Of a DNA stretch of 64,000 bases, positions 1-9,912 are shown piece after piece (positions within the stretch are counted from its first letter, which is position 1; each line of letters begins with the position of its first letter). Under the pieces are notes generated by a model. It saw nothing but the letters and a program-made list of their open reading frames with translations, made no database searches and was not told the DNA's origin. Origin of the DNA: Malus domestica (taxonomy: Eukaryota > Streptophyta > Magnoliopsida > Rosales > Rosaceae). The DNA lies in contig NC_091671.1 in assembly GCF_042453785.1 (NCBI RefSeq), positions 33,991,001-34,055,000 on the forward strand, written 5' to 3'. Both the position numbers and the translations under genes were made by a program.

Positions 1-1580
1 TCAAACTTCCAAGTAAGCAACCCAGGATCAGAAGTTTGACTTCGGCTTCCGGTTGATTGTTCTCATTCTCCTTGTCTCTCATTCAACTGCCAGGATAAGG
101 AGAAGCAAATGGATAAGAGATGATATGAGATACTTTTGCTTTTGAAGAAGTAACTTTCCACAGGCTTATTCTTGAACTGTGCTGGAGGGTTTTCTGGTGC
201 CCTTCAGAGTATAAGGCCGACTCAAAAATTTGAGGGTCAAAACAAGTCCATCAAATCTAGAGTACGTTCGACCTTGATGATATGGGATACTTTTGCTGTT
301 GACGGAATAATGAATGTGGTATGGAAAGGTGTCATGCTGTAGTGATCTGTTTCAGCTCACCGTTGAACCTTCTGCTTCAATCTTTTGCATGGCAGAAGTG
401 GTGTGCAACCTTTGCATTTAAATGGTCCTTCAGAACATTCCTTCATAGTGACTCATCCACGCTTGGCAGCTTCAGTGTAAAGAGCCAATATCTGATCAAC
501 TGTCATGAGGTATTTGCCGGTGGAATTCGTGACCTTGACAGCAGTTGAGGATGAGTACTCGAGAGCAATGCTAAGTAAGCAACCAGGCAAAGGCTCCAGG
601 CAGTCAGTTCCAAATTGGAGGTTTGATTTCAGGTTCCGACTGACTGCTCTCTTTCTCCTTGTCCTGCAGGTGTGGACAAGGACAAAGACAAAGATAGGGA
701 GAAAGCATGATATGGGATACTCTTGCTTTCGACCCTGATGATATGAGATACTCTTGTTCTTGGTGTGGCTTATTTGCTGAGGTATTATCGGGGGGAAATA
801 AAGCTGAGTATTTCGAGAGGTTATGTTGAGGGTGCCTTTTCGAATGCGAGAAAGGGTTGAGCATTTTTGCAGGTTTGCCTGTCCGTTGAGGAGGGAGGTC
901 AATGTATATAGGGATTTCCCAATAACAAGTAGTAATGCTATTCCTTTACCCTTCTTGGTCACAGCAATGTAGTGGGAGCTGCCAGCTTCACGTGTTTTAA
1001 TTTTGTCAGAGCACTTTGAAAAAGTGGTATGTGGTATCTGGAAAGCTGATGTTACGTGTGAAGATTACAGACAAGCTTTATCTAAGGAAATCTGGCTCTC
1101 GAAGTTCTGAGAGTTGTGCCTCTTCGGTTTTCGAACAAGCAATCCCGTCGAGGATCTGACTCTCGAGATTCGGAAAGCGGTGCTACTCCGGTTTTTTAGA
1201 AAGTAATTATGTTGGGAGTCTTTTCTCGAATGTGAGTAAAGGTTGGACGTTCTTGCCAACCTGTCTTGCCGCAAAACCCGGAGGTCGACATACATAGGGA
1301 CTTTCCAGTTGTCAAGCAGTGGTGCTGTTCCTTTACCCTTATGGGTAATAGTAGGGTAGCTGGAACTTCGAAATTCTCGTGCCTAAACTTTGTCAGAGAT
1401 CTTTGACAAAGTTATATGTGGTACCCGAGGAGTTGATGGTGCATATGGAGAGCGGTGATTGAACAGTAAGATTCACGTGCTTTCTACTTCACCAGAAATC
1501 TTCGACAGATTGCCCGTAATTTCCGCAAAGCTGAGTGTGCATGTGACAGGTGCTGACGAGGCTGAAAAAGCAGGTGCTTC

Positions 1581-1720
1581 TTCGATTTCTGAGATCGGCC
1601 CTCGTGGTCTCTGAGCAGCCCAGCTTTTGAGAAAGCAAACGCCTCTTCGATTTCTGAGATCGGCCCTCGTGGTCTCTGAGCAGCCCAGCTTTTGAGAAAG
1701 CAAACGCCTCTTCGATTTCT
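1581..1720. repeat. 65-bp direct repeat in Tat non-coding region
   Basis: A unit beginning ttcgatttctgagatcgg recurs at 1581, 1646 and (partial) 1711, a 65-bp period. The related fragment at 40441-40672 carries more units of about 64-65 bp, so the repeat number varies between copies of the element. Confidence 0.85.
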
Positions 1721-1855
1721 GAAGCTCCGTCGAGTGCAGATTTTTATAGAGGCTGGCATTAAGTTCCACAGCACACTTGAATCTCTACCAGTAGAAGCTC
1801 ATTTCTTGCACTTCTAAGATCTTGATTTGTCTGACCTCTTCCTTCTTCAACACAT

Positions 1856-2536
1856 TTGAAAATGTCTGGACCCTCCGACCGTCGTTTTGACTTGAACCTT
1901 GGAGAAGAGACAGCCACGCCTTCTCCAAACAACATATGGCGCCCATCCTTCATATCCCCTACTGGTCCTCTTACCGTTGGGGATTCTGTGATGAAGAATG
2001 ATATGACCGCTGCAGTGGTGGCCAGGAACCTTCTCACTCCCAAAGATAATAGACTACTTTCCAAACGGTCTGATGAGTTGGCTGTTAAGGACTCTCTGGC
2101 TCTTAGTGTTCAGTGTGCAGGTTCTGTGTCTAATATGGCCCAACGCCTATTTGCTAGAACCCGCCAAGTTGAATCATTGGCTGCTGAAGTGATGAGTCTC
2201 AAACAGGAGATTAGAGGGCTCAAGCATGAGAATAAGCAGTTGCACCGGCTCGCCCATGACTATGCTACAAACATGAAGAGGAAGCTTGACCAGATGAAGG
2301 AATCTGATGGTAAGGTTTTACTTGATCATCAGCGGTTTGTGGGTTTGTTCCAAAGGCATTTATTGCCTTCGTCCTCTAGGGTTGTACCTGGTAATGAAGC
2401 TTCAAATGATGAACCTCCAATGCCTCCTCCTTCTGGGGTTTTGTCAAGTACTGAGGCTCCGGATAACCACCCTCCGGTGCTTTCTCTTTCTGGGGCTCTA
2501 CCGACTGCTGAGACTTCCCCTAAGCAACCTTTGTGA
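1856..2536 (+). CDS. Antisense ORF (aORF) of Tat-like element, uncharacterised 226-aa protein
   Basis: This ORF of 226 codons runs opposite to gag/pol. I do not know its function. The N-terminus (starting MKMSGPSDRR) carries FDLNL at about residues 11-15, which resembles plant EAR repression motifs (LxLxL/DLNxx). A conserved segment about IWRPSF and NDMTAAVVARNLLTPK follows. Residues about 100-150 are rich in heptad-like L/E/K/Q and should form a coiled coil. The last 55 residues are a Pro/Ser-rich tail. The minus-strand copy at 40306-39626 has the same length, with about 17 amino-acid differences by eye and no indels. An upstream ATG context with a pyrimidine-rich leader (ctctagtctgacctcttcc-like, around 1830) is visible, but no sure TATA box. 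It could encode an accessory nuclear protein of the element. The frame is certain; expression is not shown. Confidence 0.75.
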   Translation: MKMSGPSDRRFDLNLGEETATPSPNNIWRPSFISPTGPLTVGDSVMKNDMTAAVVARNLLTPKDNRLLSKRSDELAVKDSLALSVQCAGSVSNMAQRLFARTRQVESLAAEVMSLKQEIRGLKHENKQLHRLAHDYATNMKRKLDQMKESDGKVLLDHQRFVGLFQRHLLPSSSRVVPGNEASNDEPPMPPPSGVLSSTEAPDNHPPVLSLSGALPTAETSPKQPL

Positions 2537-3149
2537 AGGCTCCCTTTTGTTTGTTTATTTTGACTCATGTATATGTACATATTTGTGGCTTATCGAAAAT
2601 ATTAATAAATAAGCTTTGCTTCATTTCAACATATTGTGTTAAATACACCAAAGCCTTCTTCATAAAGTTCTTTGAATTTTTGCTTTTGTTGAAACCTGTA
2701 TTGTTGAAGCTTTGTGAGTGAAGCATGTAGTTTGAGGTAGTGTTCCCTTAATTTCCCGAGTGAGGAAACTTCTCGGTTGGAGACTTGAAAAATCCAAGTC
2801 ACTGAGTGGTTGTGAGACTGCCGAGTATCAAGGTGCAGTAGCATATGGTGGGAGTCCCCCAAGTCTTCAGGCGAAGAGAGTTGCCGAATGAGGTGTCTCG
2901 CGTGTTACTAATTTGTCAAAGTAACGAATCCTTGTTTCGATGTCACACATTCGTATATGCTTTATCTAAAAATATTTCCAACTTTTGTGTGTTTGATGCT
3001 GCATGCTATTGACTAGACAAGATCAAGTGCAATTAGTAGCTTTTCTCTCTTTTTCATCTTTTCTTTGGTGGAATTGCTTTTCGTTTCCACTAATCAGCCT
3101 GAGTGGATGCAAGATAACACCATTCTCTATAGCTCAGATTGCAAAGTCG
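2537..3149. other. Non-coding Tat sequence between aORF and 181-bp array
   Basis: No coding potential is seen. Bases 2537-2803 are the 3' flank of the aORF and match 39360-39625 in reverse; the similarity stops at about 2803. The rest is unassigned element sequence. Confidence 0.5.
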
Positions 3150-4130
3150 TCTTCATGAAAGTTTTTCCTTATCTTGTGAACTACAACATATCCAAATTTG
3201 AGATCCATCGGAGTAGTACAACTTCAGAAATTCAAGTATGATGAGTAACTGTTCATCAATGTTCTGTTAATCCGTCAGACTTGTTGTGAGCTTCGAAACT
3301 CCATTTTCTCTTGTTCATATCAACATACTTTCTTCATCGAAGTTGTTCCTTAACTTGTGAACTACAACATATCCAAATTTGAGGTCCCTCGGAGCAGTAT
3401 AACTCCAGAAATCCAGGTATGATGAGTGACTGTTTATCATTTGTCTGTCAACCCGTCAGATTTGTTGTGAGCTTTGAAACTCTATTTTCTCTTGCTCAGA
3501 TCAGCATGCTTTCTTCATTGAAGTTGTTCCTCAGCTTGTGAACTACAACATATCCAAATTTGAGATCCCTCGGAGCAGTATGACTCCAGAAATCCAGGTA
3601 TGATGAATGACTGGTTATTATTTTTCTGTCAACCCGTCAGATTTGTTGTGAGCTTCGAAACTCCATTTTCTCTTGTTCAGATCGGTATGCTTTCTTCATT
3701 GAAGTTGTTCCTCAGCTCGTGAAATACAACATATCCAAATTTGAGATCCCTCGGAGCAGTATAACTCCAGAAATCCAGGTATGATGAATGACTGGTTATT
3801 ATTTTTCTGTCAACCCGTCAGATTTGTTGTGAGCTTCGAAACTCCATTTTCTCTTGTTCAGATCGGTATGCTTTCTTCATTGAAGTTGTTCCTCATCGAC
3901 TCTTTCATAACATATCAAAAATTCAGGATGAACTAACGGTTAAATATTTCCAGATCTTCGAAACATCACAACAGCTTCGAAATCTGCAAGAAGCCGACTA
4001 TCATGTTTGGAGCTTCAACACTTTAATTTCCGTCGCTCAAACAGAAATGGTTCCTTCTTGAAAGTTGTTCATATGCTCAAGAACTATAGGGTGTCCAAAA
4101 TTCAGCTCCATTGGAGAAGAGCAGAGGTTG
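3150..4130. repeat. 181-bp tandem array inside Tat element
   Basis: The marker tacaacatatccaaatttga recurs near 3182, 3363, 3544 and 3724, giving a period of about 181 bp. Each unit also holds ccgtcagatttgttgtgagc, ctccattttctcttgttcag and ttcttcattgaagttgttcc. Degenerate units follow to about 4130. Units 2-4 are very similar; the outer ones are diverged. Tandem repeats in this position of Tat/Ogre-type elements are known seeds of satellites, and 181 bp is in the usual plant satellite range. Confidence 0.9.
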
Positions 4131-4469
4131 CAGAAATTTGATAGATGAAAGGAGGCGGAAGAGGGAGAGAGAGAAAAAGTCTCTTGGGTTGGATTTCTAT
4201 TTTGGGGCAGATTCCAATTTTTGTAGCACCTTCATTATTGATGAATTGCTTGTACTTTTGTCCATTATGAAACTTGGGACTTTGGCTTGTTGTTGGATCT
4301 ATTATAATATGTTTGGGAACATATATAAGTGAATAAATAAGAAGGAAATTTTTGGGCCCTTGTGGGTGTAAAACAAAAAATGTTTATGTTTACCCAAGTG
4401 TTTTTGTACAAGTTCAAGGGCATCTTGGGTTTTGTGAACAAAATTTGTTTATTTGGAGCAAGGTTTTGT

Positions 4470-4870
4470 GTTGAAGCTTTGTAGGTGAAGCTTTGGTGTT
4501 GAAGCTTTCTAGGTGAAGCTTTGATGGTGAAGCTTTGTGGGTGAAGCTTTTTAGGTGAAGCTTTGTGGGTGAAGCTTTGGAGGTGAAGCTTTTCGGGTGA
4601 AGCTTGTTGGGTGAAGCTTTTTAGGTGAAGCTTTGTGGGTGAAGCTTTTTAGGTGAAGCTTTGTGGGTGAAGCTTTGGAGGTGAAGCTTTTCGGGTGAAG
4701 CTTTTTGGGTGAAGCTTTGTGGGTGAAGCTTTTTAGGTGAAGCTTTGTGGGTGAAGCTTTGGAGGTGAAGCTTTTCGGGTGAAGCTTTTTGGGTGAAGCT
4801 TTTTAGGTGAAGCTTTGTGGGTGAAGCTTTGGAGGTGAAGCTTTTCGGGTGAAGTTTTTTGGATGAAGCT
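4470..4870. repeat. 14-bp minisatellite with higher-order order, next to poly-T
   Basis: About 28 units of gtgaagcttt plus four variable bases (tgtgg, ggag, tcgg, ttgg, ttag classes). The variants recur in a near-fixed order (ttag, tgtgg, ggag, tcgg, ttgg), so there is a higher-order repeat of roughly 56-70 bp. Each unit has a HindIII site (aagctt). A 27-base T tract follows at 4872-4898, which is poly-A on the element's coding strand. Confidence 0.95.
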
Positions 4871-5110
4871 GTTTTTTTTTTTTTTTTTTTTTTTTTTTGG
4901 CGCTTGACACGGTCTTCATTTGCTTGTTTTGTAGTGACTGTGGAAGACGGATTGCTTTCTGATTGAGAAGGGTTCTGGCATCGCTTGCTATGAATGTAAA
5001 AGAGTGAGGGTTGAGTTGGCTAAATTACCTCTTTATTGAATTCATTGCCAAATGGCCTTCATTACATAGGATGCCGAACGGCTATAGCTCAACACTTGTA
5101 CATCGTGAGT

Positions 5111-6210
5111 CTATTTGTAGTAGTACTTCAAGTGATCAGCGTTCCATGGATGGCCAAGGGTCTTGCCATCAGAGCTTCTAAGTGTGTAAGAGCCAGGGCG
5201 ACTGATGCCAATGACTTCATACGGTCCATCCCAGTTTGGACTAAGTGTGCCTTCACTCGGGACTCTGTCGCAGAGTAATCTTTTCTTTAAGACCCAGTCT
5301 CCTATTTTGAAAGAACGAGGCTTGACCCTAGAGTCATAATAGTTGGAGATGCGCTGCTTGTAGGCGACATTCCTCAAGTGAGCTTGGTTTCTGTGTTCCT
5401 CGACTAAATCCAAGTTGAGGGTGAGTTGTTTGTCATTTTCACTTTGAATGTAGTTCTGGACTCGGAATGTTGCTTGCTCGAGCTCAACAGGGACAACCGC
5501 CTCTGTGCCAAAGGCAAGTGAGAATGGAGTTTCTCCTGTTGAAGTCCGATATGAAGTGCGATATGACCAAAGAACTTGGGGTACAAATTCTGGCCAACAG
5601 CCTTTAGCTTTGTCCAAGCTGGTTTTCAAAGTGCGCTTGATTATTTTGTTGATGGCCTCAACTTGTCATTAGACTGGGGATGAGCTGGAGAGGCAAAGCA
5701 TAAGTTGATGTTGAACTTAGAGCAGAACAACCTGAACTTCTTGTTGTCAAACTGTCGCCCATTGTCAGTGACTATCGCATTGGGAATGCCGAATCTACAA
5801 AGGATGTTCTTCCACACGAAGTCTTCTATCTTTGCCTCAGTAATGGTTGCCAAGGGTTCTACTTCGGCCCACTTTGTGAAGTAGTCCACTGCAACGACTG
5901 CGTAACAGACTTTGCCCTTCCCTGCCGGCATTGGGCTGATCAAATCAAGTCCCCACTGGGCGAAGGGCCAAGGGCTGATCATAGGAGTAAGAGGCTCTGG
6001 AGGGGAATGAGGAATAGTTGCATATCGTTGACATTTGTCACATGAGCGGGATACTTTGATGGCATCCTGGTGGAGTATTGGCCAGTAATATCCTTGGCGA
6101 AAAGTCTTGTGTGCTAGGGACCGAGATCCAGCATGATCTCCACAGACTCCCTCATGTATTTCCCGAAGGACGATTTCCGCCTCGGCAGGCGTAAGACACC
6201 TTAAGTATGG
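5111..6210 (-). pseudogene. Pol remnant: zinc-binding and integrase of Tat-like element
   Basis: On the minus strand, from about 6200, come an H2C2-like zinc-binding segment (ending SCDKCQRYA) and the integrase core. GLDLISP carries the first Asp and VTDNGRQF the second. AHPQSN leads into a frameshift near 5680, apparently one missing base, just before the catalytic Glu region. The other frame (5629-5111) continues with integrase C-terminal sequence including WSYRTSYRTSTGETPF, the typical gypsy FGTEAVVPVE region and a closing chromatin-proximal part (WDGPYEVI, HPWNADHLK). No protease, RT or RNase H motif lies upstream. The protein is broken and the element would need help in trans. Confidence 0.85.
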
Positions 6211-6214
6211 CAGG

Positions 6215-7909
6215 CTAAAACCTCGCTATTGTGGTGATACCCTTGACGCGGGTTTGACCCACTGCATTGACTGCCTGGGGACGAGCGCTATTGTGGCGAT
6301 ACCCTTGGTTATCGGGATAGTGTCCCTTACTCTTTTTACTGAAATGAGAGTGGTGAGGATGGAAATCCTTCCTCTTGCCTTGAAATTGATATGTCTGTTG
6401 ATTCGGTGAAGCATTATGCAAGGCATGGGGAGGTGCCACTGCTGTTTGGAAAGTCGAGGTCTTCTCATTTAGGTGAGTCTGGCTTCCACCTCCCACTTGT
6501 TGATAAAGGATGGTTGTAGGGGGTTTCTCCTGATATGTCTTTGCCTCGGCGGAGGCATGGTTATAAGCCTGCGCCATCACCTCAGAGTAAGTCTTCCAAG
6601 TATTGGCATTGATCATGTATTTAAAGAAACAATCACGTAGGCCTGCCGTGAAGGCTTTGAGGGCAGTCTTGTCGTCTGCCTCGGCACACCGGGAGTATTC
6701 ATGGCTGAAGCGGCCAACATACATACGTAATGACTCGTCTGGCTTCTGGCGGATAGTGTACAAGTCATCTGCAGAGTGCAAGCGATCGGTTTGGAAAATG
6801 TGTTGGGAAACAAATAGTTTCCTCAATTCCTCAAATGAGTCTACCGTCTCAGGTGTAAGACGACAATACCAATTTAGAGCTCCACTAAAGAGGGTAGAGG
6901 GGAAGAGAAGACATCGCTCTTCGTCGGTGTGCATCCGGTATGCCATGGTGGACTCAAAGAGGTTAAGGTGCTCAATCGGGTCCTCTTTTCCAGTATAAAG
7001 TTGCAAGCCAAGCTTTTGCTTTGTCTTTGCTTGAAGGGGGGTGTTGAGGATCCTCCTTGTAAGAGGGCCAGGCCTGGGTTGGTTCCAGTCAGGTATTTCA
7101 GCCTGACGTTCAGCCTTCAACTTGTTTACTTCCTCAAGAAGTTGTAGGACAAGGGGGTCCTGAGCGGAGTTATGTGCCACTGGAGCTTTCCTTCGTAAAT
7201 CTCCATCTCCTCTTGGAATTAGGAAGGTTTGATCAAGGGCATGTGATTTTTCCCTGGACTCGCTGTACTGGCTTCCAGGGTATGTCTGTCGGAACACCTC
7301 TGAGTCCCCTGTACCCTCATGTCTCTCTAGGACTTGTTGCCCCTTCCCCAAATTGGTGGCCGGCTCGGGCCGTGGCAGGGGACCGAGTCTCTCAGAAATC
7401 CTTGGGTCATTGATCTTTGAGCTTATATGGATGGAATTCTCTCGACGTTGCTTTAGGAAATCCCGACAATCGCGAAAGACGGCTTTCGATCCTTCTGCCC
7501 CTTCAGCAAAGAGGTGTCTCCCTCCACTTCTCATGGTTCGGGTCGAAGCAACTGGGTTAAGAGAAGCCTCATGTTGATTATCAAGTCGAGGGGTAATCTG
7601 TTCCCTATCAGGGATATCTATGTCGAATGCATGTGACCCTCCATGTTGGAGGGCACCCAGTTGATGGTTGACTTCCACGGGGGCAACAAGCTCGCGTGTC
7701 TGAGCTTGCCTAGCTTCGTGGAGTGTCTCGAAGAGCTTCTCATATTGCTCCTGGAGGACCTCATTCCTCATTGCTATCTTGTTGTTCTGAGCTTCCAACT
7801 CATCGACTTTAGCTTGAAGAAGAACTCGTTTTCCTTCCTTCTTTCGTTGTTTCGCACTATGTGCAAGGGGGGTGTCATTCTGTGTGCTGTGGCTTCCTTC
7901 GCTTCCCAT
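6215..7909 (-). CDS. Gag polyprotein of Tat-like Ty3/gypsy element
   Basis: The open frame extends to 8029, but the first 40 codons lie over the LTR/PBS junction. I take the Met at 7909 (MGSEGSHSTQ) as the start, giving about 564 residues. The N-terminal third is charged with a coiled-coil stretch (KVDELEAQNNKIAMRNEVLQ). The retrotransposon gag domain is about residues 320-450 (LFESTMAYRMHTDEERC, ALNWYCRLTPETVDSFEEL, LRMYVGRFSHEYSRC, ALKAFTAGLRDCFFKYM). The basic C-terminus (KRKDFHPHHSHFSKKSKG) has no clear CCHC knuckle. Gag forms the particle and packages the RNA. The frame is intact, and the stop precedes pol remnants directly, with protease and RT deleted. Confidence 0.85.
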   Translation of the reverse strand: MGSEGSHSTQNDTPLAHSAKQRKKEGKRVLLQAKVDELEAQNNKIAMRNEVLQEQYEKLFETLHEARQAQTRELVAPVEVNHQLGALQHGGSHAFDIDIPDREQITPRLDNQHEASLNPVASTRTMRSGGRHLFAEGAEGSKAVFRDCRDFLKQRRENSIHISSKINDPRISERLGPLPRPEPATNLGKGQQVLERHEGTGDSEVFRQTYPGSQYSESREKSHALDQTFLIPRGDGDLRRKAPVAHNSAQDPLVLQLLEEVNKLKAERQAEIPDWNQPRPGPLTRRILNTPLQAKTKQKLGLQLYTGKEDPIEHLNLFESTMAYRMHTDEERCLLFPSTLFSGALNWYCRLTPETVDSFEELRKLFVSQHIFQTDRLHSADDLYTIRQKPDESLRMYVGRFSHEYSRCAEADDKTALKAFTAGLRDCFFKYMINANTWKTYSEVMAQAYNHASAEAKTYQEKPPTTILYQQVGGGSQTHLNEKTSTFQTAVAPPHALHNASPNQQTYQFQGKRKDFHPHHSHFSKKSKGHYPDNQGYRHNSARPQAVNAVGQTRVKGITTIARF

Positions 7910-7996
7910 GCTGGAGAGGGATGCCTGATCAAAAGAAAGTGTACGAATGATAGAAACCAGCTTGACACAGCTGAAGAGAGTAGGAATAAGTGTCGT

Positions 7997-8015
7997 TTCC
8001 CACAGACGGCGCCAA
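7997..8015 (-). other. Primer binding site (PBS)
   Basis: Read on the minus strand, ttggcgccgtctgtgggaa begins one or two bases inside the LTR end. The tggcgcc start is the usual form in plant Ty3/gypsy elements. It fixes the inner LTR border at 8017. Confidence 0.85.
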
Positions 8016-8016
8016 A

Positions 8017-8537
8017 TGTTGATGCACAAAATCAGCGAAGACTTTGGTACAACAGAAAGTCTCAGGTTTTGTGACCTTCGCTTGGTTGCTTGGTTGCTTC
8101 AGTCACTAGTGAGGATAAGTACGTAAATGAATAGAGACAGAGAAGCAAACACAGGATGTACGTGGTTCACCCAGATTGGCTACGTCCACGGAGTAGAGGA
8201 GTTCTTATTAGTAGTGAAGGGCTTACACAAGTACAAAGGATCAAGCTCTCAATTTAGTGAGTTCTTGTGAATGATTTAACACAAAATGGCATTAGGCCAT
8301 ATTGTGGGGGAATGACCCCTATTTATAGAAAAACTTGTAGCTTTGTCACATTGACATGTGTCATGTTATGATTGGTTCTTGATGTTGACACGTGTTGCGC
8401 TCTGATTGGCTTCTAATCTTGACACGTGTCGAGTAGTGATTGGCCTCCTGGTCGGAGGGGAACTCTTCTGGGTCCTTGACAGTATAGCGTTGGCCGGTGC
8501 TCGGTAGTTTCGGGATTGGTCAAGTATGGTACAAACA
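8017..8537 (-). repeat. 5' LTR of Tat-like element (521 bp)
   Basis: On the minus strand the LTR starts tgtttgtacc and ends gcatcaaca, followed at once by the PBS. A TATA motif (tataaat, plus 8321-8327) marks the promoter, and transcription would run into gag. The stretch around cgtggacgtagccaatctgg is shared with the partial LTR at 42803-43254. The matching second LTR is outside the window, so the TSD cannot be tested. Confidence 0.88.
8351..8445 (-). promoter_or_regulatory. Three 34-bp repeats with G-box/E-box and CCAAT box in LTR U3
   Basis: ttgaca(c/t)gtgt...gattgg recurs at 8351, 8385 and 8419, exactly 34 bp apart. Each unit has a CATGTG or CACGTG core and an inverted CCAAT box (gattgg). 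They lie just upstream of the LTR TATA box, the place of an enhancer. Response to bZIP/bHLH and NF-Y factors is inference. Confidence 0.7.
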
Positions 8538-9722
8538 GACCATATGACGTGGTTTTTTATAATTAGATTATTACTTAAGTATTAATTAACGTGCTTATTT
8601 CATGTTATTTTTTATTTAAGATGTGCAGTCCAACCTGTCAACTTATCAATTCAAAACACACTGGTCTGCTACTGGTAGGGCAACTACTCATTTCTTGAGT
8701 CTCAAAATAATCAGGCCGCTGATAATTAATCAGCAGCTAATTCCACCTGGCATGTATAGAAACTACCTAAGACTAATTAGAGTTAATTTATTTATTTATT
8801 TGTTAAAATGACTAATTAAAGATAAAGACGGTTGCAGGTAACGGTCTAGTCAGCATAACCTCCAACATCCAACCCTATTTTTATCATTAAAATATAATTA
8901 CTTAGCAAGTCGCATTCTTCTGGATGGTCAATGTCCAAAAGTAAAATCTCCATCGACTCCCTGAATCTTCATCAACTTCAATTTTTCCCTTGCTTAGTTA
9001 TAACCAATGAAAACCCTAATCAGCTTTTGCTTACTTACCTGCCAAATATTTTTCTTTGGTCAAGAAAATGAGGTTTCGTTTTCACTGGTTTAGTCGTAGT
9101 TTCTAGTTGATTCTTCTAAATTCATAGCTAGGAACCAGGAAGGTTCCTTTGTTGTTGCTGGCCGTTGCCAAACACCAATAGCAAGGCTGCACAGATTTTT
9201 GACCTAAATGTGAATTTATTGGTGCATGTGATGTAGCTATGAACGTAAGGAGGTACGTGGATCATATTTTGTTCTAATCCAATTTAATGATCCAGTTCAT
9301 AACAGATAATTCAGTTCAAGAAAAGCGACCTCCTAAACATTTGAGTGTGAAACTCTTTTCTCGTAAATTACAATAATTTAAAAATAAAACATTGTCTTGT
9401 TAATGTGGATGGAGTATTTTTCATCCTTAAAAAATAAATTTAGAGATTTGTATAGACTATATTCAAGATCTTTAATCAAATACACAAAAAGTGATTGTGA
9501 CAAGACCAATTAAAACTGAGCTAATATATTGACAAAAAAAAAAAAAAAAAAAGAGCTAAGAAACTGATTTTATAAGGTTACCAAAAAATAAGTGGTTTAC
9601 TTTTTACACAAAGAATTTTAGATCTTATAAGCTTAAACACTTTAAGCTCGTTCTAATTTACCTTCTTGCCGCATCAATCACACTTCACACGTGGCAAGAA
9701 AACTCATTTCTAATCTCGGATC
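8538..9722. other. Intergenic, AT-rich, no gene seen
   Basis: No ORF with recognisable similarity and no clear repeat borders; an 18-20 base A tract lies at 9533-9552. It may contain old unassigned repeats. Confidence 0.5.
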
Positions 9723-9912
9723 AGGATCCTCTCCTGAGCTAAGGGTGAGGATCCTCATGAGCAAGCCCATCAGACCGTTGAAATTTTATACAACGGTTAC
9801 AATTATTATAACTTTTAGAGGGGCTCCTTGTTTGTAACCATTGGATAAAATTTCAACGGCCCCATAGGTTTGCTCATGAGGATCCTCACCCTTAGCTCAG
9901 GAGAGGATCCTA
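9723..9912. mobile_element. Fold-back MITE with 42-bp perfect terminal arms
   Basis: The left arm 9723-9764 (aggatcctctcctgagctaa...) and right arm 9871-9912 are exact reverse complements. The inner parts (ccgttgaaattttata and ataaaatttcaacgg) extend the pairing, so nearly the whole 190 bp folds into one hairpin. No clear TSD was found. The perfect arms suggest a young insertion or continuing gene conversion. Confidence 0.88.

Larger units (their letters stand above)
1..8537 (-). mobile_element. Non-autonomous Tat-type Ty3/gypsy LTR retrotransposon, cut by left window edge
   Basis: Read on the minus strand the order is: LTR (8537-8017), primer binding site, gag (7909-6215), zinc-binding and integrase remnants (about 6210-5111), poly-purine/14-bp minisatellite (4.9-4.47 kb), a 181-bp tandem array (4.1-3.15 kb), then an ORF in the opposite (plus) orientation at 1856-2536 and about 1.8 kb of non-coding DNA. 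The distal LTR lies beyond position 1. Protease, reverse transcriptase and RNase H are absent between gag and integrase, so the copy cannot retrotranspose by itself. An antisense ORF and tandem repeats between pol and the 3' LTR are recognised features of the Tat lineage. Bases 1-2803 match the inverted fragment at 39360-42760, which continues into LTR sequence. That confirms which way the missing LTR lies. Confidence 0.85.

Noticed and set aside
3150-4870. Regularly spaced repeats that might suggest a CRISPR array
   Set aside because: Units are directly adjacent with no unique spacers, inside a plant retrotransposon.
6603-8074. Plus-strand frames of 70-143 codons
   Set aside because: Opposite to the gag ORF; no similarity, and gag motifs on the minus strand are clear.
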